Positions 7,838-13,759 of a stretch of 13,759 nt of DNA are shown one piece after another. Source of the stretch: Candidatus Thorarchaeota archaeon (GTDB lineage Archaea; Asgardarchaeota; Thorarchaeia; Thorarchaeales; Thorarchaeaceae); contig JAEORG010000315.1 of the NCBI GenBank assembly GCA_016841005.1, forward strand, positions 1 to 13,759, written 5' to 3'. How positions within the stretch are numbered: the first letter of the stretch is position 1; each line of letters begins with the position of its first letter. Position numbers and translations under genes: made by a program. The notes under the pieces are model-generated. The model saw only the letters and a program-made list of their open reading frames with translations, ran no database searches and was not told the DNA's origin.

Positions 7838-9700
7838 ATGGGCTGCGTGGAATCAAATCAGAAGAGAGTCCCAGTATTCATAGTGACCGTGTTTTTGACG
7901 ATATCAATGTGCTCAATCACACCTGTTACTGCACAAGCAGAATGGACTGAGGATGATTGGATAGGTCCATACATTGATACAATCAGATATGTAGTCGTGG
8001 ATAAGAACCATTCACTTGCAGGTGAACTCACAAGTCAACCTGTGTATGCACTAATTGACGATGAAATCGACTTGATGTCAACTCAGGCGTATCTAGTACC
8101 AGATCGTACTGCTCTTTTTGAGGCTTCAAATGTTGAGATGGTAAAATTCCAACGTTCAGGAGTTTATATGATTAATCTCAATTGTTACAGATGGCCATTG
8201 AATATCTCTGGTTTCCGAAAGGCTCTAAATCTGGCATTGGACAAGACCACTATTGCTTCACTACAGGGCTTATGGCCCCGTGATGCTCCTCTTATGGCGG
8301 CACACCCAGATTCAATTGAAGATGAGATGGGCCATCATTATTACGACCCAGAAGTTGCGGAAGGCAATGCACTTCTTGATACTCTAGGATTCATTGATGT
8401 TGACCACGATGGTTGGAGAGAAGGTCCTGGTGGAATTGAAATACCTCCGATTGAAGTGAAGTTCTACCGTTTGGTCGGAGGTGGTCCTCTACTTGAGGAT
8501 GCAGCAAATTTGACGGTAGAAGCCTTTCATAACCTAAACATCAGCGCATATACTACTCGAACATATTCCTTTGAGGAATCCCAAGGTATTTACAGTTCAT
8601 ATGATTTTGATGCAATAATATATGCTAACTATATCAACCATATCTGGTTGGATTCGTGGGCTCGTGCCTGGGGACAAGATTACACAGACTGGATGAATGC
8701 TACATTTCATGATGCGGTTGACACCATATGTCACTCGTTTGACCCTAATGAAATATCTGAGGCATTAAGAACATTCCAGTATCTATTTGTTGAAGAGGCT
8801 GCAGATATCCCCTATATGCAAGCTCCCTTATTTACGGCATATCGAACTGACCGTTTTGGAGGTTTTGTTGAACATGCAGTAGCGGGAACACACAGCTTCT
8901 TTACTGGTCTCAAAGTTTATAATTTAACTAGTGAAACCCATTTAGGAGGAACCCTAAGAGTAGGTGTTCTATTCGATGGAATGAGCCTATCGTCATTCAC
9001 ACGACCTCAGACTAACGATGCGGGGATAACATCTTCAGACGACACAATGGAATTCATGCATGATTCACTTGCACGCATAGACCCTGATTTGAATGTAATA
9101 AACTGGTTAGCGAAAGATTATACAATTGAGAATCATGATGATGACTCAAATATTCCTCCTGGTTTTACTCGATATACTGTCAATATCATAGACAACGCAA
9201 CATGGAGTGATGGGCTTCCTCTTACCGCTGCGGATGTATCGTATAGTGTCAACTGGTTTTATGACAATAGTGATACAGCTCGATATTATTTGTCAAATCT
9301 TAAGCGTTGTGTGGCAAAAACTGACACACAATTGGAGTTGTTGTTTGATGGTGAGTCCTATTGGTATTGGCATGATTTCTGTTTTATTCCAATAATCCCC
9401 AAGCATGTGCCAAATCAATATCCTCCTGAACTTGATGGATATATTTCTCCTGAAGATTTCAACAATGGCTTGGTCACTTCTGGACCATTTATGTCATCCG
9501 AGTGGGTGGAGGGTCAGTATATTGAGCTAGTACAAAATCCGTATTACTGGAAGAATCCACGAAACATTGTCAATGATACAGATACCACCAGTACAACTGA
9601 TACAACAACGCCTGACTTCACATTACCTCTCGTTGCGGGTGTAATCGGAGCAGCTGCAGTTATAGTAGTTGGTGGAGTAGTAATTGTAAAGAAAACATGA
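7838..9700 (+). CDS. Membrane-anchored family 5 solute-binding protein, circularly permuted
   Basis: The product is 620 residues, similar to oligopeptide/dipeptide ABC binding proteins (SBP_bac_5). The ATG has AAGGAGG upstream. A signal peptide covers about residues 1-34 (TAQA cut). The only nearby cysteine (SMC) is a poor lipobox, so it is probably not a lipoprotein. The mature protein opens with GPYIDTIRYVVV (43-54), then FRKALNLALDK (126-136) and GFIDVDHDGWREGPGG (184-199), which normally form the second half of this family. The usual beginning, GGTLRVGV, appears only at 370-377, followed by LARIDPDLNVINWLA (411-425), WSDGLPLTAADVSYSVNW (456-473), IIPKHV and NPYYW (567-571). A Thr/Asp-rich stalk (578-593) and a C-terminal helix (594-617, ending KKT) anchor it. 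It likely faces outward and delivers a peptide or sugar to an ABC importer, but no permease or ATPase gene is in view. The ligand cannot be told from sequence. Confidence 0.88.
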   Translation: MGCVESNQKRVPVFIVTVFLTISMCSITPVTAQAEWTEDDWIGPYIDTIRYVVVDKNHSLAGELTSQPVYALIDDEIDLMSTQAYLVPDRTALFEASNVEMVKFQRSGVYMINLNCYRWPLNISGFRKALNLALDKTTIASLQGLWPRDAPLMAAHPDSIEDEMGHHYYDPEVAEGNALLDTLGFIDVDHDGWREGPGGIEIPPIEVKFYRLVGGGPLLEDAANLTVEAFHNLNISAYTTRTYSFEESQGIYSSYDFDAIIYANYINHIWLDSWARAWGQDYTDWMNATFHDAVDTICHSFDPNEISEALRTFQYLFVEEAADIPYMQAPLFTAYRTDRFGGFVEHAVAGTHSFFTGLKVYNLTSETHLGGTLRVGVLFDGMSLSSFTRPQTNDAGITSSDDTMEFMHDSLARIDPDLNVINWLAKDYTIENHDDDSNIPPGFTRYTVNIIDNATWSDGLPLTAADVSYSVNWFYDNSDTARYYLSNLKRCVAKTDTQLELLFDGESYWYWHDFCFIPIIPKHVPNQYPPELDGYISPEDFNNGLVTSGPFMSSEWVEGQYIELVQNPYYWKNPRNIVNDTDTTSTTDTTTPDFTLPLVAGVIGAAAVIVVGGVVIVKKT

Positions 9701-9870
9701 GTTTACAGGTGCAAGCTACTCTGGAGTGGTAGAATCGAGCTTCACTCCATTCTCTTTCTTTACACGACGAGTTATCACTAACAGAACTACTAACTAATAC
9801 TCACAAAATAAGGCATTTAGTAACACTTCAATAGCAAAGAAGTTCTAATGTTCAGAAAGGTGGAGAGCTG

Positions 9871-10575
9871 ATGAATGAAGACGATTTCAGGAAATACTTG
9901 AAAAAATCAGGAAGGAAAAGTACTGCAATTGATCAGATTACAGAATATACACAAGAGTTTGAGAAATTCTTTACACATCGAGATCCATCATCACAAATTG
10001 ATGAAATATCAATATTAGATCTTGAGGATTTTATTGCAGAGATAGAATCAGAGCCAAAAAGCTCTGCCTATAAGCACCTCTGGGCATTATGGTATTTCTT
10101 TGATTTTTTGGGAAAAGAGGATATTATGAAGGCTGCAAAGGAGATGCGATCAGAAGGAATAAAGCGTCTTCCATTCAAGCTGGAGAAGTTCATGGATGTG
10201 AATGAAGAGCATATTGCTGCTTTGAAGAAGCATGGAATAGAAAATGTGAAACAGATGTTGGAAAGAGGAAAGACCCCTACACTTCGACATGAACTAGCTA
10301 AGAAGACAGGTGTTCCACTTGAGTATATACTGGAGCTTGTCCAATTATCTGATCTGACTAGAATCGGTGCCTTACGTTCAGTTCGAGCAAGATTATATCA
10401 CAACGCAGGTATCGTAGCTCCTTCACACTTGGCAGAATGGGACCCAAAGGAATTGAGGAATATGCTACTCGGATTCGTTGAGGAAACAGGTTTTCAGGGA
10501 ATTGCACCACTTCCAAAAGAAGTAGAAAATGCAGTTGATGCAGCAAAGAAGCTAAAACCAATTGTGGAATATTGA
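9871..10575 (+). CDS. Integrase core-binding-like domain fused to DUF4332 helix-hairpin-helix protein
   Basis: The product is 234 residues, with no signal peptide or membrane segment. The ATG follows AGGTGGA. Residues about 1-90 look like the SAM-like core-binding domain of tyrosine recombinases: FRKYLKKSGRKSTAIDQITEY, then an ISILDLEDFIAEIE helix, then AYKHLWALWYFFDFL. The catalytic recombinase domain is absent. Residues about 108-205 match DUF4332: HGIENVKQMLERGKT, LAKKTGVPLEYILELVQLSDLTRI, AGIVAPSHLAEWDPKEL. This is a paired helix-hairpin-helix fold resembling nucleic-acid-binding modules. DNA or RNA binding is inferred; no active site is visible. The stop lies 11 bases before the radical SAM gene, suggesting an operon. 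The 170 bases upstream hold no gene. Domain assignments are from memory of family patterns. Confidence 0.75.
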   Translation: MNEDDFRKYLKKSGRKSTAIDQITEYTQEFEKFFTHRDPSSQIDEISILDLEDFIAEIESEPKSSAYKHLWALWYFFDFLGKEDIMKAAKEMRSEGIKRLPFKLEKFMDVNEEHIAALKKHGIENVKQMLERGKTPTLRHELAKKTGVPLEYILELVQLSDLTRIGALRSVRARLYHNAGIVAPSHLAEWDPKELRNMLLGFVEETGFQGIAPLPKEVENAVDAAKKLKPIVEY

Positions 10576-10586
10576 GCTGATCAATA

Positions 10587-11840
10587 TTGAAGTATGAAAT
10601 TGTCAAAGCACGAAGTTTACTATCAAAGCCAATCTATGGTGACAGCTGGTTCCATATCAATCGATCTTTGAATTCTTACCGCGGTTGTGAATTTGCTTGC
10701 TCTTATTGCGATGGACGTTCTGAGTATTACTATGTTGATAATTTCGAATCTCATATCCGTATCAAGGAGAATGCTCCAGATATCTTAAGAAAAGAACTCG
10801 AGAGAGAAGGATTTACTTCTAGGTCCAAATTAAAGTCTGAAACACTCTGGTCATTTCTTGACGATGAAGATGCAAAACGTCTTGCTCTAAAGACACCAAG
10901 AAGGCAAGTCATAGGGGTCTGTGGTGGTGTTTCGGATGGATACCAACAAGCTGAAGCTGAGCACAATGTCACACGAAGAAACTTGGAAGTCCTGCACGAT
11001 TTTGGTATGCCTGTTTTTGTATTGACAAAGTCAAACTTAGTTACTAGAGACATTGATGTACTTGAGCAGATACATGAACGGGCGTTTGCGAATGTCACTT
11101 TCACAATTACAACCTTTGACCCAAAAATAAAGAAGATACTAGAACCAAAATCTGCCTCAACTGCTGATAGATTTGAAGCATTGAGAGAAATTAGGAAACG
11201 TGGATTATTTGGTGGCGTGATGGCAACTCCTATTATTCCGAGTATTGGAAATAATGATGAAAACATGTATGCATTAGCCAAAGAAGCAAAGCAAGTTGGA
11301 GCACAATACATACTCTTTGCAGGAATGACACTGAAACCTGGAAGGCAAAAAGAACATTTCTTTAGAATCGTAAAGAACCATTTCCCAGAACATTTCGAAA
11401 ATATACGAGAAATCTATGCTAAAAACGATAGGTATGGCCATGCAGATTACAGCAAAGTATCAATCCGTTCAATGATTAGAGGATATAAAATCTGTAAAGA
11501 CGTGGGTATCAGTCCGAGAACAATACGGCATAATCTTCCATTCGAACATGAAATCAATACCAAAGTTCTTGGAGGTCTCTTAGATATCGTTTTCTACCAA
11601 CAATATCTCCTCGGACTGCCTTGGAACAAGAGTAAGAGAATTCAGGAGATAGCAATCAGAATTGAGAAAGGAGTAGAGAATCTTCAGGAGTTACAGGAAC
11701 AGGATGCTCTAAAGGGGAGACTACTCTTGGATGAGGTCTCTGAACCTATTGTTGAACAACTAATGGACACAGGAACATGTGACCATTTGAGATGGATTGA
11801 ATCAATAATAGATGAGGAAATCGAGAAACTCAACATCTAG
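10587..11840 (+). CDS. SPL-like radical SAM protein
   Basis: The product is 417 residues. Radical SAM cysteines lie at C34, C38 and C41 in RGCEFACSYCDGRSEY, the CxxxCxxC motif that binds a 4Fe-4S cluster and S-adenosylmethionine. Several stretches match the family of spore photoproduct lyase-like proteins (SplB/PA0069-type): a MKYEIVKARSLL start, MPVFVLTKSNLVTRDIDVL, TFTITTFDPKIKKILEP with SASTADRFEAL, and GVMATPIIPSIGNN. The start is TTG, because the conserved MKYE begins there and no in-frame ATG lies nearby; the Shine-Dalgarno is weak. The radical SAM core ends near residue 260-290, leaving about 120 helical residues at the C-terminus that I do not recognise. Most relatives of this family have no proven substrate, so calling it a DNA photolesion lyase would go too far. 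It lies 11 bases after the DUF4332 gene and 51 bases before TldD. Confidence 0.88.
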   Translation: MKYEIVKARSLLSKPIYGDSWFHINRSLNSYRGCEFACSYCDGRSEYYYVDNFESHIRIKENAPDILRKELEREGFTSRSKLKSETLWSFLDDEDAKRLALKTPRRQVIGVCGGVSDGYQQAEAEHNVTRRNLEVLHDFGMPVFVLTKSNLVTRDIDVLEQIHERAFANVTFTITTFDPKIKKILEPKSASTADRFEALREIRKRGLFGGVMATPIIPSIGNNDENMYALAKEAKQVGAQYILFAGMTLKPGRQKEHFFRIVKNHFPEHFENIREIYAKNDRYGHADYSKVSIRSMIRGYKICKDVGISPRTIRHNLPFEHEINTKVLGGLLDIVFYQQYLLGLPWNKSKRIQEIAIRIEKGVENLQELQEQDALKGRLLLDEVSEPIVEQLMDTGTCDHLRWIESIIDEEIEKLNI

Positions 11841-11891
11841 AGAATACGGAAGCCTCATATCATAGAATATAATGGCGAAACTAGGTGTGCG

Positions 11892-13352
11892 ATGTTGAGG
11901 GACTTGACTGAGAGAGCACTCACTACTTGTAGTAATGATGGGGCATCTTATGCTGATATCAGGATTGTAACGGTGAAGGACCAAGATATTACCATCAAGA
12001 ATGGAAATATCGATGTACTTAATCTTACGACAATAAAGGGATTCGGAATACGAGTTATCGCGAATGGAGGATGGGGTTTCGCGGGATCTTATGATGTAAA
12101 CAAGGATGAGATTAACAGAGTTGCCAAACTTGCAGTGCGAATTGGAAAAGCATCAGGTTCAACGAGGAAAACTCCAGTAAGATTAGTTGAGGAAAAGCCT
12201 GCAGTAGCATCGTATGAAACCAATGTGAAAAAGGATCCTTTCTCAGTACCAGTCGAAGAAAAGTTAGATGTTCTTGAAACAGCTGAGAATCGACTTAGTG
12301 AAGGTGGAGATCTTATCAAAGTCAGTCAATCTGACTACCGTGCACATCAAGAGGACAAGATATTCGCAAGTCTGGAAGGGGCTTACATACAGCAGAAGAT
12401 TGTGTTCTGTGGTGGAGGAATGTCAGTTAGAGCTGCTGCACCAGGAATACCTCCTCAGTTTCGGTCTTATCCTGGTTCATTTAGGGGAGATTTTTCAACT
12501 AGAGGCCATGAATATTTTGAAGGACTCGATCTACTAGGAAATGTGGATAAAACAATAAACGAAGTTATTGAACTTACTAAAGCAGAGGCATGTCCGACGA
12601 AAAGATCAACTCTCCTTTTAGATGGTCATCAACTAGAACTTCAAATTCATGAGAGTTGTGGGCATCCAACTGAACTTGACAGAGCTTTGGGTACTGAAGC
12701 TGCATATGCAGGTACCAGTTTCATGACACCAGATCAATTAGGAGAACTCCGGTACGGTAGCGAGCATGTCACTATGACATCAGATTGTACATTGGAAGGA
12801 GGACTCGGAACTTATGGATATGATGACGAAGGTGTAAAAGCAAAGCGAGTTGAACTTGTGAAGGACGGATTATTTATCGGTTATCAATCATCAAGAGAGA
12901 CAGCCGCTCTCCTAGGTCTTGAGTATAGTTCTGCAGGGATGCGAGCAGATAGTCCCCAAAGAATTCCGTTAATCCGGATGGTGAATATCAACCTAGAGCC
13001 AAATGGGTGGAAGCGTGACGAGATCATTGAGGATACCAAAGATGGTATTTTGATGTCAACTAATAGAAGCTGGAGTATCGATGACAAGCGACTGAATTTT
13101 CAATTCGGAACTGAAATCTCATGGGAAATAAAGAATGGAGAGATAACTCGAATCCTGAGAAATCCCACCTATACAGGAATAACTCCCGAATTTTGGGGAA
13201 GCTTAGATGCTTCCTCAGAAGACGATTGGCGACTCTGGGGGACTCCAAATTGTGGAAAAGGACAACCTGCTCAGGTTATGTATGTTGGACACGGATGTGG
13301 GACAGCTAGATTCCATAATGTACGAGTTGGTATTGATAGGGGAGGGAACTAA
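11892..13352 (+). CDS. tldD: TldD metalloprotease subunit
   Basis: The product is 486 residues, close to the 481 of E. coli TldD. The HExxxH zinc motif is H253-E254-S-C-G-H258 (LQIHESCGHPTE), followed by LGTEAAYAGTSFMTPD. The third zinc ligand of the family is C454 in the NCGKGQP stretch, at the same number as in E. coli TldD. The N-terminal half carries the usual ADIRIV and GFGIRVIANGGWGFAG strands. TldD is the catalytic half of a TldD-TldE heterodimer that degrades unfolded or peptide substrates; in E. coli it processes microcin B17 and the CcdA antitoxin. The ATG at 11892 is chosen because the ATG at 11872 is out of frame and stops after eight codons. The stop directly abuts the ATG of the next gene, as expected for a co-translated complex. 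Confidence 0.95.
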   Translation: MLRDLTERALTTCSNDGASYADIRIVTVKDQDITIKNGNIDVLNLTTIKGFGIRVIANGGWGFAGSYDVNKDEINRVAKLAVRIGKASGSTRKTPVRLVEEKPAVASYETNVKKDPFSVPVEEKLDVLETAENRLSEGGDLIKVSQSDYRAHQEDKIFASLEGAYIQQKIVFCGGGMSVRAAAPGIPPQFRSYPGSFRGDFSTRGHEYFEGLDLLGNVDKTINEVIELTKAEACPTKRSTLLLDGHQLELQIHESCGHPTELDRALGTEAAYAGTSFMTPDQLGELRYGSEHVTMTSDCTLEGGLGTYGYDDEGVKAKRVELVKDGLFIGYQSSRETAALLGLEYSSAGMRADSPQRIPLIRMVNINLEPNGWKRDEIIEDTKDGILMSTNRSWSIDDKRLNFQFGTEISWEIKNGEITRILRNPTYTGITPEFWGSLDASSEDDWRLWGTPNCGKGQPAQVMYVGHGCGTARFHNVRVGIDRGGN

Positions 13353-13759
13353 ATGGAATCAAACAAAAGTATTCTTTTCGAAAAAGCAAGTCTGATTATT
13401 AAAGAGGCTGAGAAGCTTGGAGCAACACAGTCTCAAGTTACCATTACTCTTGCTGACACAGCTTTGACCCGGTTGGCAAATAGTATCATTGATCAGAACG
13501 TGGCGGATCGTCGTTCATTAGTTTCCATTGTGCTCTACTTCAATCAGAGAAAGGGAACTGTAGCAGTTGAGGTATTTGATGACGGTGCTCTACGAGAAGC
13601 AACTGAATCAGCGGCTAAAATTGCTAAGGTTTCTCCAGAAAATAAAGATTTCAAATCACTACCAAAACCTCTTCCATACTCGGATAAGTTGAAAGATGTC
13701 GATTTGGTTGATATCTCAACCGTGAAAGCCACACCAGAGAAGAGAGCAGAGTATTCAGA
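13353..13759 (+). CDS. pmbA: TldE/PmbA subunit, cut off by the window end
   Basis: Only the first 135 codons are present; family members are usually about 440-450 residues. The ATG immediately follows the TAA of tldD, with GGGGAGGG as a ribosome site inside the end of tldD. Residues about 20-65 show the conserved N-terminal pattern of PmbA/TldE proteins: an AxxxGATQSQVTIT strand, LTRLANSIIDQNVADRRS, and SIVLYFNQRKGTVAVEVFDDGAL. TldE is the non-catalytic partner that lacks the HExxxH zinc site and completes the TldD protease cavity. The catalytic-like region is outside this window, so loss of the zinc motif cannot be confirmed here. The order tldD then tldE with no gap supports the call. Confidence 0.9.
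   Translation, partial: MESNKSILFEKASLIIKEAEKLGATQSQVTITLADTALTRLANSIIDQNVADRRSLVSIVLYFNQRKGTVAVEVFDDGALREATESAAKIAKVSPENKDFKSLPKPLPYSDKLKDVDLVDISTVKATPEKRAEYS

Noticed and set aside
7838..7970. Lipoprotein signal on the solute-binding protein
   Set aside because: The candidate ISMC lacks a small residue before the cysteine, and the protein has its own C-terminal membrane anchor.
9705..9765. Terminator after the solute-binding protein gene
   Set aside because: A weak CTAC/GTAG pairing near 9716-9732 and a pyrimidine stretch TTCTCTTTCTTT at 9750-9761 are present, but the stem is only four or five pairs and the T-run is interrupted.
10751..11311. 186-codon open frame opposite the radical SAM gene
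   Set aside because: It is fully antisense to a gene with strong family motifs and its translation is low-complexity Ser/Phe-rich shadow sequence.

Overview
The window looks like a piece of an archaeal chromosome with moderate to low GC. Several genes use Shine-Dalgarno leaders and two use TTG starts. Surface proteins are anchored by C-terminal membrane segments, including a solute-binding protein with a Thr-rich stalk and terminal anchor, and there is an adjacent TldD/TldE pair. The protein styles (seven-bladed propeller surface proteins, C-terminally anchored peptide-binding proteins, TPR proteins) suggest an Asgard archaeon, perhaps Thorarchaeota-like. That placement is inference; no rRNA or marker gene is present.

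Layout. (1) 172-2092, plus strand: a small Trp-rich conserved protein, followed after 31 bases by a soluble TPR-type helical-repeat protein. (2) 2107-7460, minus strand, convergent with the first block: two translationally coupled genes (ATGA overlap). Both encode a signal peptide, seven SBBP propeller repeats, one membrane span and an intracellular tail. The upstream gene adds calcium-binding thrombospondin-3-like repeats and has an acidic helical tail. The downstream gene has a tail of 13 near-identical PLWNHPSDNPD repeats ending in a CxCxxC motif. (3) 7461-7837: a 377-base divergent intergenic region with candidate promoters on both strands and a perfect 9-bp inverted repeat in the leader of the next gene. 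(4) 7838-9700, plus strand: a membrane-anchored family 5 solute-binding protein whose two halves are in reversed (circularly permuted) order. (5) 9871 to the window end, plus strand: a tight gene series encoding an integrase-N-domain-like/DUF4332 protein, an SPL-like radical SAM enzyme, TldD, and the N-terminal part of TldE/PmbA.

How they may work together. The propeller pair is probably made as one unit and presents two paralogous extracellular sensors or adhesins with different cytoplasmic tails. The solute-binding protein would capture peptides or similar solutes, but no permease or ATPase gene lies here. TldD and TldE form a known heterodimeric metalloprotease. Their link to the radical SAM and DUF4332 genes rests on spacing only.

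The strongest candidates for something new are the WNHPSDNPD-repeat cytoplasmic tail and the permuted solute-binding protein.
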